Source of the DNA: Croceimicrobium sp963977415
GTDB taxonomy: Bacteria; Bacteroidota; Bacteroidia; Flavobacteriales; Schleiferiaceae
Assembly (NCBI GenBank): GCA_963977415.1
Contig: CAXBOS010000001.1
Coordinates: 62,001 to 126,000, forward strand
DNA length: 64,000 bases
Reading direction: 5' to 3'
Part shown: positions 34,377 through 43,445 of the stretch, piece by piece
Layout of the letters: the number at the start of each line of letters is the position of its first letter
Position numbering within the stretch: the stretch's first letter is position 1
Notes under the pieces: generated by a model
Told to the model about the DNA's origin: nothing
What the model saw: the letters and a program-made list of their open reading frames with translations, nothing else
Database searches by the model: none
Made by a program: the position numbers and the translations under genes

Positions 34377-34846
34377 TGAAGAAAACTAAAAAGGATTATT
34401 TTTTTGTGGGATTACAAATGGTGCTTTTTGTGCTTTTTGCAATCCCCTTTAAGCTAGAGCAAAATCTACCTCAATTACCCCAATGGCCCGCTCAGCTGGT
34501 TCTAATAATAGGTTTGATAGAGGTAGTGTGGGCCTTCATGCAGCTGCGGAATTTTATCAGTGTTTGGCCAACTCCTAAAGATGATTCGGAATTAGTTACC
34601 TGGGGCTTATTTGCCATCGTGCGTCACCCAATTTATAGCGGAATAATTCTGGTTACGGCGGGTTACGCATTTTATAAGACAGATCTATATAAGCTACTTA
34701 TCTGCTTGGGCTTATTTATTCTTTTCTACTTTAAAAGTTCCTACGAAGAAAAGCGACTTACAGAGCGCTTTAAAGTATACCCACGCTACAAAGCAAGAGT
34801 AGGGCGTTTTTTCCCCAAACCGCCATCACTTAGGGCTAAGCCATAA
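34376..34846 (+). CDS. Membrane methyltransferase-like protein (isoprenylcysteine carboxyl methyltransferase family)
   Basis: This small integral membrane protein of 156 residues has three or four helices. The C-terminal half has the family features of ICMT/PEMT-like methyltransferases: LFAIVRHPIYSGIIL, then a helix, then YEEKRLTERF and YPRYKARVGRFFP, where the R-H-P and E-E residues contribute to SAM binding. Bacterial members are poorly characterised and often methylate small or lipid substrates; the substrate is unknown. It overlaps the acidic-protein gene by one base and the reverse-strand EnvC-like gene by 21 bases at the 3' ends. Confidence 0.8.
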   Translation: MKKTKKDYFFVGLQMVLFVLFAIPFKLEQNLPQLPQWPAQLVLIIGLIEVVWAFMQLRNFISVWPTPKDDSELVTWGLFAIVRHPIYSGIILVTAGYAFYKTDLYKLLICLGLFILFYFKSSYEEKRLTERFKVYPRYKARVGRFFPKPPSLRAKP

Positions 34847-36181
34847 GAGCGGGTTTACCGCATTTTGATTACTCCAAATCTCGAAATGTAATTTCGTCTC
34901 AGAGTTAATGGGGTTGGTATACGATTTCCCCAAAGTTTGATTCTTCGTTACTTTTTCACCTTTACTAACGGTAATGTCGGTAATGTTTTGGTATACACTG
35001 AAGTAATTTCCGTGGGTAATTATTAGCGCTAATTGTCCGGTCGGCATGCGGAACATATTTAAAACTTCTCCGTCAAAAACCGCTTTAATTACGGCGCTCT
35101 TTTCTGTAGCGATATCAATACCGCGGTTGTCGATAATTACACTTTTAACTACCGGGTGTCGCTGTGGGCCGAAGTTTCCCACCACTAAACCTCTTTCTAC
35201 TGGCCAGGGTAGTCGTTTGCGATTGGCCTCAAAATTGGCGGATAAAACGCGATCTTCGGGAGTTAACTCGTAGCTGGGAGCAGCATCGGCCACCACCACA
35301 TTCGCGGCCTTTAGGGCTTTTTCTTTCGCATCAATTAATTCTTTAATTCGATCGTTGCTAGTATTACTACTAAAGTCTTTACCCCGTATTAAGCCTATTT
35401 CAATGGCTCGGTCCTCCAGTTGCTTGCGGGCCGCTTTCGCTTTTGCCTTGGCAATTTCAGCTGCGATAATGCGACTTATTTCTTTTTCTACTTTTTGAGC
35501 TTCTTCTTGCTTTTCTTTTAAGGATTTTTTCAGATTATCCTCCATTTCCTTATAGGCAACAATGGCTTCTTCTTGGCTCAGCCTTTCGTTACTCAGCTTG
35601 TTTTTTTCGGCATTTAACTGCGTGCGCACGGCGTTCTTTCGTACTTTTTGGATGCGCAGCTTTTCCATTTCCTTACTTAACTCTTCTTCCTTTTTCTCAA
35701 TCTCTTTTACCTGCCTTTCGCGGTAAGCGCTGTACTGTTTAAGGTATTCTATCCTTCGTAGGGCTTGGTTAAAATCTTGTGAAGAGAGAATAAACATTAG
35801 GCGACTAGTGTTTTTACGGCTTTTATAGGCCTGCTCAATCATTTTGGCATAAGAGGCCTTTAGTGTTTCAATACGAACGCGCAGGGTATCGGTGCGTTCT
35901 TGCATTGCGTTTTCCTCTTCTGCTATTAATTCTATTTCACGGTCTAGAGTGCGAATTAAGCGCTCTCGCAAACGCAGTTTCTGCTGAACCGTTTCGATAT
36001 TACCGATGGAATTAGCGCGATCTTTTTGGGTTTCTTTTAGGATGCGGTTGGCCAATTCTATCTCATCCAAAAGTTTAATCTTTTGGGACTCTAGTTTTTG
36101 ACGCTCCGTTTCTTGACCTTGTACACTGAGGCTTAGAGCGAGGCAAAATAAAAGGAATAGTATTTTAGGGCGCCAAGTCAT
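34826..36181 (-). CDS. EnvC-like murein hydrolase activator (degenerate M23 domain)
   Basis: This is a secreted protein of 451 residues. A signal peptide (to about 22) is followed by a long coiled coil (about 23-260, rich in E, K, R and Q) and a LytM/M23 domain (about 325-451). The zinc-site residues of active M23 peptidases are missing: the usual HxxGxD reads DNRGID and the final HxH reads KLH. EnvC of E. coli has lost its active site in the same way and instead activates amidases at the septum, so the same role is likely here. Its start overlaps the DUF4292 gene by 17 bases. Confidence 0.85.
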   Translation of the reverse strand: MTWRPKILFLLFCLALSLSVQGQETERQKLESQKIKLLDEIELANRILKETQKDRANSIGNIETVQQKLRLRERLIRTLDREIELIAEEENAMQERTDTLRVRIETLKASYAKMIEQAYKSRKNTSRLMFILSSQDFNQALRRIEYLKQYSAYRERQVKEIEKKEEELSKEMEKLRIQKVRKNAVRTQLNAEKNKLSNERLSQEEAIVAYKEMEDNLKKSLKEKQEEAQKVEKEISRIIAAEIAKAKAKAARKQLEDRAIEIGLIRGKDFSSNTSNDRIKELIDAKEKALKAANVVVADAAPSYELTPEDRVLSANFEANRKRLPWPVERGLVVGNFGPQRHPVVKSVIIDNRGIDIATEKSAVIKAVFDGEVLNMFRMPTGQLALIITHGNYFSVYQNITDITVSKGEKVTKNQTLGKSYTNPINSETKLHFEIWSNQNAVNPLLWLSPK

Positions 36182-36950
36182 ACTGAGAAGGAATGCTGTA
36201 AGGAGTGCTTAGTTTATCGCTTTTTTCCACGCTTGTTATATCTAAAATCACGCGTGTGCTTTCGCTAGATAAGAATTCAATTTCTACTTGTGCAGGAAAC
36301 TTGAAGTCGGCAAAATCTTTATAGTCTTTATAAAGTACCCGAAAGGTTTTACCAGCCGTTGGTTGTTTAATTTCTAAATAGTTAGGGCGATATAAAGTGC
36401 TATTAATTTCTTGATTTACAAATTCACTTTGTGCTTCCAAAGTTTCTATTTTACCGCTTGGGTCGTAATTGTGAATAAGGTAGGCATCGGCAATAAAAGC
36501 TTGGAAACGCATACCTTTCATTTGCCAATAATTGGCTCCCAAAGCCGCCATTAAGGGGGCAAATTGGAATTCTATACCCAATTTACTCGCCATGCTTTTC
36601 GGGTCGCCTTGCGCATAATTTCGCTCTAAACGATTGTAATAGGAAAACCCTTGAGGGCTTAATATTCCTCGGGCTACTTTTATTCCAATAAAGGGGTCGG
36701 AAATATCTACCCAAATAAGGCTGTCTTTCAAAATGCGGATTTCATAACGAAAAGACTGATTAAAACTAGGGCTTTGCACTCGACCCTTGCCTTTGATGCT
36801 TAACTTTTCGTATTCAAAAGCTTCGTCTTGAATTTTTTCTTCGAGCGTGGCCAATTTCAAATAGCTTGGCGCACCTTCCGGTAGATTGCGCTTCAAGCCA
36901 CAGCTTACCACTAAAATTGAAAGTATTAAAAGCGAGAGGACTTTTCTCAT
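36165..36950 (-). CDS. DUF4292 family lipoprotein
   Basis: This is a lipoprotein of 261 residues with signal MRKVLSLLILSILVVSC. The body matches the DUF4292 pattern (KLSIKGKGRV, then LIWVDISDPFIGIKVARGILSP, then NRLERNY). DUF4292 proteins have a LolA/LolB-like half-barrel character, which suggests lipid or lipoprotein handling at the outer membrane; the exact role is not established. It overlaps the TPR gene (4 bases) and the EnvC-like gene (17 bases), so the three are probably one transcript. Confidence 0.82.
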   Translation of the reverse strand: MRKVLSLLILSILVVSCGLKRNLPEGAPSYLKLATLEEKIQDEAFEYEKLSIKGKGRVQSPSFNQSFRYEIRILKDSLIWVDISDPFIGIKVARGILSPQGFSYYNRLERNYAQGDPKSMASKLGIEFQFAPLMAALGANYWQMKGMRFQAFIADAYLIHNYDPSGKIETLEAQSEFVNQEINSTLYRPNYLEIKQPTAGKTFRVLYKDYKDFADFKFPAQVEIEFLSSESTRVILDITSVEKSDKLSTPYSIPSQYDLAP

Positions 36951-38674
36951 TGTAGGGCGTCTATTTTTTGCTGAAGACTTTTGTTAGCAGGATCTTTTTC
37001 GAGGGCAAGTTTATATTGCACTAGAGCTTCTTCTTCGCGGTTAGAAGCTTTAAGAATATCGGCATAGTGCTCTAAAACTTCTGCATCGTGAGTGGGACTT
37101 AAGCGCAAGAGTTCCTCCATTTTTTGGAGCGCTTGGGGATAATTTTTTTGCTTAAAAAGTACCCAAGCCCAAGTATCCAGAAAAACAGGATTATTTGGAC
37201 TTAAGCTATTACTTTTTTGAGTGAGACTTAGAGCCTTCTCTAGCTTTTCTCCTCTTTCGGATAGATAATAAGCGTAATTATTTAGAGCAGTGGCGTTTTC
37301 GCTATTAATGGCCAGAGCTTTATCGAAGTAAGCGTCACTCTGCTGGTGATCTTTGGTAATATGATAGGCAGCAGCCAATTGTAAATAGAATTCGAGCTTC
37401 AGGTTGGGGTTTTGTACCACATAGCTTAAGCCACTTTCTAAGTATGAAATAGCTTCCTCACTACTCTTCGCTTCATTAAAGGCAATGCCCGCCAACAGGT
37501 AGGGGAAAGCTTGATTAGGATAGAATTCAAGTGCTGCGGGCGCATCTTGGCGTAAGCTATCAAAAAGCCGATTTTGAATTTCAATTAAAAGAATTTGCTC
37601 CCAAAGTTGGTATTTCTGCTCAATATTAAGCGCCTTTTTATAGAAGCCTATAGCTTCGGCGTCTTTTCCATCGCGGCTTAGATAGTCGCCGTACATGGCA
37701 TAAATGCGTGGGTCTTCCACCTTGCTTTTTACGATGTTATCAAGCATAATATAGGCTTCTTTGGCAAGAGTACTATCTTTTATAGAAGCGTCAAATAAAC
37801 TCACTAAAACGCCTATTTTACGCTCCACATCAAGGCGTGGGCTTTGCATGGCCTTGCGTAAATGATGCAAAGAAGCTTCTCTATTATTAACCTGTCGGTA
37901 ATAATTGGCGAGGTCCAAATGAGGGCGAGGATCATTGCTGTCTAGGTCTACCATTTTGTGGTAAATCTCAAGTGCTTCACTATCGCGACCATTAATTTGG
38001 TAGAGCTGCCCTAGTGCTCCATAGTTATCGAGATTATTGGGCTCTCTTTCAATTAGTTGCTTAATAGCCGCCGCCGCACCATCTACATCATTGGCCTTAA
38101 GGTGAGCGATTTTTTTTAGCTCGATTAAAGACTCTAGGGGCCCGAGCGTGTTTTCTATCGTATCAATATGAGCTAGGGCTAATTCTATTTGATTTTCGTC
38201 AAGGTAGGCTTGCGCCAGTTCATAGCGGAAATCTAAACTTTCACGATCGCGATTGAGAAGCTTTTGATAAATAATAAGTTGCTCATCATGCAATTGGGCC
38301 TGCTTGTAAATAGCCGCACAAAGAAGCATATACCAGTGATTTTCTTTATCGAGTTCCATTGCTCTTTCCGCATAAAAAAGAGCATTATTTTGGTCTTCGC
38401 GGGTAATAGCTAGTTGGGCCAGTTCATAGCAAACGGTGGCATTTTCGGAATCGATGCGATAGAGCTCTCCAAAGAGGGCTTCTGCTTTTTCGCTTTCGCC
38501 ACGCAATTTGAAGTTTTGCGCTGCAAAAAAATTTTCATTAAAAAGCCTAAGCCTTTCCCCCTTGAGCTTACTCTGGGCAGAAAGGCTTAAGCTAAATGAT
38601 ATAAGTATTAAAAGGAATAGAGATTTATTCCAAAACGCTGAAATCGCCAATAGATATTTCTGTGAAGTTGCCAT
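36947..38674 (-). CDS. Secreted TPR-repeat protein
   Basis: This protein has about 575 residues and is built almost wholly of tetratricopeptide repeats. A signal peptide-like segment (NKSLFLLILISFSLSLSAQ) ends near residue 34. Repeats can be followed by their W/Y/A/P patterns, for example DNYGALGQLYQINGRDSEALEIYHKMVDLDSNDP and the last unit EVLEHYADILKASNREEEALVQYKLALEKDP. It is probably a periplasmic scaffold. I use the ATG at 38674, 50 bases inside the nucleotidyltransferase gene; a TTG at 38695 and one at 38650 are alternatives. It is translationally linked to the DUF4292 gene. Confidence 0.8.
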   Translation of the reverse strand: MATSQKYLLAISAFWNKSLFLLILISFSLSLSAQSKLKGERLRLFNENFFAAQNFKLRGESEKAEALFGELYRIDSENATVCYELAQLAITREDQNNALFYAERAMELDKENHWYMLLCAAIYKQAQLHDEQLIIYQKLLNRDRESLDFRYELAQAYLDENQIELALAHIDTIENTLGPLESLIELKKIAHLKANDVDGAAAAIKQLIEREPNNLDNYGALGQLYQINGRDSEALEIYHKMVDLDSNDPRPHLDLANYYRQVNNREASLHHLRKAMQSPRLDVERKIGVLVSLFDASIKDSTLAKEAYIMLDNIVKSKVEDPRIYAMYGDYLSRDGKDAEAIGFYKKALNIEQKYQLWEQILLIEIQNRLFDSLRQDAPAALEFYPNQAFPYLLAGIAFNEAKSSEEAISYLESGLSYVVQNPNLKLEFYLQLAAAYHITKDHQQSDAYFDKALAINSENATALNNYAYYLSERGEKLEKALSLTQKSNSLSPNNPVFLDTWAWVLFKQKNYPQALQKMEELLRLSPTHDAEVLEHYADILKASNREEEALVQYKLALEKDPANKSLQQKIDALQ

Positions 38675-39629
38675 TAAACTTGGCTTTATTTCCAATCATT
38701 GAGTTTTTAAGAGTGGCATTGATCACCTCGCTGTCTTCTTGAATTAAAACATCTTCTAGGTGTGAATCTTTTACCACCGTGTTTTTACCAACGCTTACGC
38801 GTGGGCCAACAGTTGAGTTAATTATTTTTGCGCCAGCAGCGATAAAACATGGCTCAATAATTTTACTGTTTTCAATAATAGCCTCGTCGCTAACTAGTTT
38901 CTCATCATTTTGAATAAAGCCGAGAATTTTACCATTCGTTTCTAGGGTAACCGCTTTATTACCGCAGTCCATCCATTCGTTAACGGTGCCCGAGGTAAAT
39001 TTACTACCCTTAGCTTTCATGTTTTCTAAAGCATTGGTAAGCTGATACTCGCCTTTGTCTTTAATGTCATTATCTAAAAGATATTGCAATTCGCTACGTA
39101 GATATGCGCCATCATTAAAATAATAAATACCAATAATGGCTTCATCGGAAACAAAGGTTTCGGGCTTTTCTACGAAGTCGGTAATAATGCCATTGTCGTC
39201 TTTTTTAACCACTCCAAAAGCCGCTGGGTTTTCTACTCTCTTCGTCCAAATTACTCCATCGCTATTTACATCTAAACTGAAGTCGGCACGGAATAAGGTA
39301 TCTGCGAAAGCAACCACCACGTTTCCTTCTAAGGATTCTTTGGCGCAAAGAATAGCATGAGCGGTACCAAGTGGCTTATCTTGGTAATAAATGCTTCCTT
39401 TTGCTCCCAAAGAAGCGGCGATTTCTTTAAGATTGTTTTCTACTTCTTCGCCAAAATCACCCGTTATAAAGGCGATTTCATCAACTTTTTGTCCCGCAAC
39501 TTTTACAATATCTTCTACCAAACGGTGCACAATAGGCTTGCCAGCAATAGGAATTAACGGTTTTGGAATAGTTAAGGTATGAGGTCTTAAACGGCTGCCA
39601 CGGCCGGCCATTGGAACGATAATTTTCAT
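38625..39629 (-). CDS. Sugar-phosphate nucleotidyltransferase with C-terminal beta-helix
   Basis: This cytosolic enzyme of 334 residues makes an NDP-sugar from a sugar 1-phosphate and NTP. The N-terminal Rossmann-like domain has MKIIVPMAGRGSRLRPHTL and KPLIPIAGKPIV (nucleotide and phosphate binding) and AFADTLF (metal-binding aspartate). The C-terminal part has hexapeptide-like left-handed beta-helix turns (SKIIEPCFIAAGAKIINSTVGPRVSVGKNT). Family members include glucose-1-phosphate thymidylyl-, mannose-1-phosphate guanylyl- and glucose-1-phosphate uridylyltransferases; sequence does not decide. A flippase lies upstream on the same strand, so surface sugar synthesis is plausible. Confidence 0.85.
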   Translation of the reverse strand: MKIIVPMAGRGSRLRPHTLTIPKPLIPIAGKPIVHRLVEDIVKVAGQKVDEIAFITGDFGEEVENNLKEIAASLGAKGSIYYQDKPLGTAHAILCAKESLEGNVVVAFADTLFRADFSLDVNSDGVIWTKRVENPAAFGVVKKDDNGIITDFVEKPETFVSDEAIIGIYYFNDGAYLRSELQYLLDNDIKDKGEYQLTNALENMKAKGSKFTSGTVNEWMDCGNKAVTLETNGKILGFIQNDEKLVSDEAIIENSKIIEPCFIAAGAKIINSTVGPRVSVGKNTVVKDSHLEDVLIQEDSEVINATLKNSMIGNKAKFNGNFTEISIGDFSVLE

Positions 39630-39725
39630 TTTCTAATTCTTTGTTTGAATGTAATAAACAATGTTAGTTACAAAAATGCAGTTTGCCTAAAAATGGCTCA
39701 TATTTTATTGGTAAAAAATTTAGCC

Positions 39726-40163
39726 TTACTTCTGGCCTGTGCTGCCAAAACCTCCTGCACCACGATCGGTTTCATCCAAGCTTTCGCTTAATTTCCACGT
39801 GATGCGGCTGTATTGGGCAATTACCAACTGGGCAATTCTCTCGCCTGGGGCTATACTAACTTCCTCGTTACTAAGGTTCACCAATATCACTCCGATTTCA
39901 CCGCGGTAGTCGGCATCAATAGTACCCGGGGCATTTAAAACACTAATACCTTGTTTGTAAGCCAAGCCGCTACGCGGGCGCACTTGGGCTTCGTAACCTG
40001 GCTCAAGTGCAATATAAAGTCCGGTTTTAACCAAGGCTCTTTCTAAGGGTCTTAAGGTAATGGTGTCTTCTAAAACCGCTTGTAAATCGAGGCCGGCCGA
40101 GCCAGCTGTTTGGTAGCTAGGCAAGGGGTAGCCCGACTTATTAATTACTTTAACTGTGGTCAT
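39726..40163 (-). CDS. dut: dUTP diphosphatase
   Basis: This trimeric enzyme hydrolyses dUTP to dUMP and pyrophosphate, keeping uracil out of DNA. At 145 residues it has all five dUTPase motifs: GSAGLDLQA, RPRSGLAYKQG, GTIDADYRGEIGVIL, GERIAQLVI and the C-terminal P-loop-like RGAGGFGSTG. It overlaps the upstream flippase gene by 14 bases. A 96-base gap separates it from the nucleotidyltransferase gene. Confidence 0.97.
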   Translation of the reverse strand: MTTVKVINKSGYPLPSYQTAGSAGLDLQAVLEDTITLRPLERALVKTGLYIALEPGYEAQVRPRSGLAYKQGISVLNAPGTIDADYRGEIGVILVNLSNEEVSIAPGERIAQLVIAQYSRITWKLSESLDETDRGAGGFGSTGQK

Positions 40164-41622
40164 TTTTTCGCAAGTTTAAAATAGCACGTCCATCTATCCA
40201 CAACATGTAAAGGAGATAGAGACTAAAAATAATAAGCCCAGGCCAAAAGCGGGCATCAAACACATAATAGCTTAAATATGCGCCAATTAGGGCCAAGCCA
40301 AGATACATGCTAATGGTGCGCACGGGATATTTTATGGGATCATGTTTTTGATTGAGATAATAAGAGTAGGCGGTCATGGCCGCATAACTAATAAGGGTGG
40401 CCCAAGCGGCCCCAGTATAACCGTATTTGGGCACCAACAATAGGTTAAAACTTATAGTAAAAGCCAGTCCGAAAAAAGAAATATAAGCCCCCATGCGGGT
40501 TTTGTTTTTTAACTTGTACCAAATGTTGAGGTTGAAGTTGATACCTAAAAGTAGGTTCGCAAAAAGTAAAACGGGCACAATATCCCAGCCTTCCCAGTAT
40601 TTCTCATCGATAAAATGGCTCCATTTTAAAAGGGAAGTAAAACTTACCAATCCTAAAAAAATCAGGGACTGAATCATTACGAAATACTTCAGTACGCGCG
40701 CCATATTGTTTTTGATATTGCCTTCGCCCGAAAAGAAAAACGGTTCTGCAGCAAAGCGAAAGGCCTGAATAAAAAGCACCATGAAAGTAGCAATCTTCAT
40801 CATGGCTCCGAAAACCCCCATGGCAACATCGTTTTCCCCTTCCGGTAGAAGGTATTTCATAAACTGAAACTGTGCTTTCTCGTTACTTATCCCGGCAAGG
40901 AAACCAATAACTAAGGGGCTGGTGTAAATAAGCAGCTCTTTTAAAAGCGCGGGCTTAAGCTTAAAGCGGATCTGAAAATAATCGGGCAAAAAGAGCAAAA
41001 TCATAAAGCCATTACCAATTAAATTGGCAATAAAAACATAAGCTACGCCCCAGTCGGGTTGATATAAAAATTGCAGCGCTTGGGGAAGGAGTTCCCGCTC
41101 GTTAAGATAGGGTAAAAGCAAGAAGAAAACTAGGTTTAAGGAGACCATAAGGGCAATGGCACCTAAGCGAATGGCCAGAAAACGCAAGGGTTTGTTTTCG
41201 GCTCGAAGTTTAGCAAAGGGCACTGCGGCAAGGGCGTCCATTGCCACAATTAGCAGCATCCAAAGAACAAAGTAGGGTCTATCGGCAAACTGTAATGCTT
41301 CTGCAATGGGCTCTAGAAAAATGACAGTAAGGGCGATTAAAATAAGGGAGAGAACAAGGGTGAAGAGCACGGTATGGCTAAAAATATCGCGACCAGCGTA
41401 CTTTTTGTCGTTGTAAAAACGAAAGAAAGCGGTTTCCATCCCAAAAGTTAAGACTACCATTAAAAAGGCAATCATAGAGTAAATGTCATTCAGCACTCCG
41501 TACTCGGCCTTTTCAATAATCCCTGTGTGTAAGGGAGTTAAGGCAAAATTTAGCAAACGCGCCAAAATGGTCGTTAAACCATAAATTACAGTTTGTGAAG
41601 CGAGTTTTTTAAGTGTCGACAT
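40150..41622 (-). CDS. Polysaccharide flippase-like membrane protein (MATE/Wzx superfamily)
   Basis: This integral inner-membrane protein of 490 residues has about 12-14 helices. The N terminus (MSTLKKLASQTVIYGLTTILARLLNF) is typical of oligosaccharide flippases, which move undecaprenyl-linked saccharides across the membrane. Substrate unknown. It heads a reverse-strand group with dut, the sugar nucleotidyltransferase, the TPR protein, DUF4292 and EnvC-like genes. No glycosyltransferases are adjacent, so it is not part of a large O-antigen cluster. Confidence 0.85.
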   Translation of the reverse strand: MSTLKKLASQTVIYGLTTILARLLNFALTPLHTGIIEKAEYGVLNDIYSMIAFLMVVLTFGMETAFFRFYNDKKYAGRDIFSHTVLFTLVLSLILIALTVIFLEPIAEALQFADRPYFVLWMLLIVAMDALAAVPFAKLRAENKPLRFLAIRLGAIALMVSLNLVFFLLLPYLNERELLPQALQFLYQPDWGVAYVFIANLIGNGFMILLFLPDYFQIRFKLKPALLKELLIYTSPLVIGFLAGISNEKAQFQFMKYLLPEGENDVAMGVFGAMMKIATFMVLFIQAFRFAAEPFFFSGEGNIKNNMARVLKYFVMIQSLIFLGLVSFTSLLKWSHFIDEKYWEGWDIVPVLLFANLLLGINFNLNIWYKLKNKTRMGAYISFFGLAFTISFNLLLVPKYGYTGAAWATLISYAAMTAYSYYLNQKHDPIKYPVRTISMYLGLALIGAYLSYYVFDARFWPGLIIFSLYLLYMLWIDGRAILNLRKNDHS

Positions 41623-41729
41623 TGCTTTTGCTAGAAGTGTAAAAGTATATTTTCACAAACGGAATTTTGCCCATTCCCAAGCTATTTCTGAACCTTTGTA
41701 TTAACAAAAGATTGCCCTGCGCAATTCTT

Positions 41730-41737
41730 TATCTTTG
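41730..41737 (+). promoter_or_regulatory. -7 box upstream of the M28 peptidase gene
   Basis: TATCTTTG matches TAnnTTTG and lies 18 bases before the chosen ATG. It contains the in-frame TTG at 41735, so that TTG cannot be the start codon if this promoter is used. Confidence 0.55.
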
Positions 41738-41755
41738 GCGCAAATTAAAATACCT

Positions 41756-43435
41756 ATGATAAGAAAGATTGCTCTCTTTATCTTGATTGGCTTCGGCTTA
41801 AATGCGCAACATCATGAGTGCTTTGAATTACCCGCCTCTAGTTTAGAAGATATTAAGAACGATGTATTTTATTTAGCATCCAATGAGCTAGAAGGACGCC
41901 TACCGGGCACCAACGGCGATAAGTTAGCCCGCCAACATATTTTAAGAGTTTTTAAATCAGCCGCTTTAGAGCCTGCATTACAAGGCAGTTTTGAGCAAGA
42001 ATTTAGTGTTCCCAATAGGGTTGTACGCATGGAAGGACTTAACACTTTCACCTATAAAAAGGAGGCGCTAAAAATTGATGAAGACTTTTACCCCGTGGCT
42101 TATTCTAGCAGCGGAAAAGTAAGCGGCGAGACCGAATATGTATCTTTTGGGATAGAAAGCGAGGAGCTCAAGCGCGATGATATCGACGATAAAGATGTGA
42201 AAGGTAAAATAGCCGTTTTAGAAATGAGCTCCCCCGATGGGGTTCATCCTCACTCGAAATATATGCAGTGGCACGACATTGCTAAGCGCGTGAAATTGCT
42301 CAAAGAAAAAGGCGCAACGGCAGTATTGTTAGTGAAAACCAAGGGTAATGCGAATTCTCCCGAATCGGAGTTTAAAAGCTTGGAATCTTGCGGTTTACCG
42401 GTGATTTACATTCGCAACGAAAAAATCGCTAAGAAATTAAGAAGAAAACGTTCGGTAAGCCTAGAAGTGCGCTTAAAAGAGTTTCGCGATATCACCTATA
42501 ATATTGCGGGCCTAATTAATAATGCGGCTCCGCAAACTATTATCATTGGCGCTCACTACGATCATCTGGGTTATGGCGGGCCAAGTTCACGCTATCGCGG
42601 AGATGAGGAAGAACAAATTCATAATGGGGCAGATGATAATGCCAGTGGCTTAGCGGGCTTATTAAGCTTGGTGCGTTTTCTGTCAAGGACCGAAGATGCG
42701 AGTTTAAGAGCCTTTAACTATCTATTTGTAGCTTTTTCGGCCGAAGAAATGGGACTATTAGGATCGAAATACTTTACCCAACAGATCAATAAAATACCCA
42801 ATCTGCAGTACAGCTACATGATGAATATGGATATGATTGGGAGAATGGAAGATAATGTGCTGGCAATTAACGGAGTAGGTACTTCGCCCTTGTGGTCGGA
42901 AATCATCAATCCGATTACATGCGATTTAACACTGCAATTAAGCGAAAGTGGCGTAGGCCCTAGCGATCATACCAATTTTTACTACTTAAATATGCCGGTG
43001 CTGCATTTTTTTACGGGCACGCATGAAGACTATCACACACCCGATGATGATGCCGAGAAAATTAATGTGAAAGGGATTTTTAGCAGCCTAAACCTGATGG
43101 CCTCTATTATTCGCAATAGTCCAGTAGGAGCAGCTTTGCCCTTTACCACTACTAAAGTGGAAAGTACTAAGGCGCCAAAATTTTCGGTAACCCTTGGGGT
43201 GATGCCCGATTACCTGTACCAAGGTCAAGGAATGAAGATTGACGGGGTAACCAAGGGAAAACCTGGGGAAGGCGCGGGATTACAAGCAGGTGATATTATT
43301 ACCCAACTAGGAGAAGTTCAGGTATCTAATATGCAAAGTTATATGGAAGCTCTTTCTAAATTAGAAAAAGGCGAAAGCGCCACATTACTTTATAAAAGAG
43401 GCGCAGAAGTACTGGGTGCTGTTGTTCAATTTTAA
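41756..43435 (+). CDS. Secreted M28 family zinc peptidase with PA and PDZ domains
   Basis: This is a secreted aminopeptidase-like enzyme of 559 residues. The signal peptide is MIRKIALFILIGFGLNAQ. A protease-associated domain spans about 120-235, and the M28 catalytic core about 240-460. Zinc ligands and catalytic residues are visible in IIIGAHYDHLG, HNGADDNASGLAGLL, FSAEEMGLLGS, NMDMIGR and HEDYHTPDDD. A PDZ domain closes the C terminus (about 475-559, GAGLQAGDIITQLGE). The ATG at 41756 is chosen over a TTG 21 bases upstream that lies in the -7 box. Peptide specificity is unknown. Confidence 0.9.
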   Translation: MIRKIALFILIGFGLNAQHHECFELPASSLEDIKNDVFYLASNELEGRLPGTNGDKLARQHILRVFKSAALEPALQGSFEQEFSVPNRVVRMEGLNTFTYKKEALKIDEDFYPVAYSSSGKVSGETEYVSFGIESEELKRDDIDDKDVKGKIAVLEMSSPDGVHPHSKYMQWHDIAKRVKLLKEKGATAVLLVKTKGNANSPESEFKSLESCGLPVIYIRNEKIAKKLRRKRSVSLEVRLKEFRDITYNIAGLINNAAPQTIIIGAHYDHLGYGGPSSRYRGDEEEQIHNGADDNASGLAGLLSLVRFLSRTEDASLRAFNYLFVAFSAEEMGLLGSKYFTQQINKIPNLQYSYMMNMDMIGRMEDNVLAINGVGTSPLWSEIINPITCDLTLQLSESGVGPSDHTNFYYLNMPVLHFFTGTHEDYHTPDDDAEKINVKGIFSSLNLMASIIRNSPVGAALPFTTTKVESTKAPKFSVTLGVMPDYLYQGQGMKIDGVTKGKPGEGAGLQAGDIITQLGEVQVSNMQSYMEALSKLEKGESATLLYKRGAEVLGAVVQF

Positions 43436-43445
43436 TACTTAAAAG

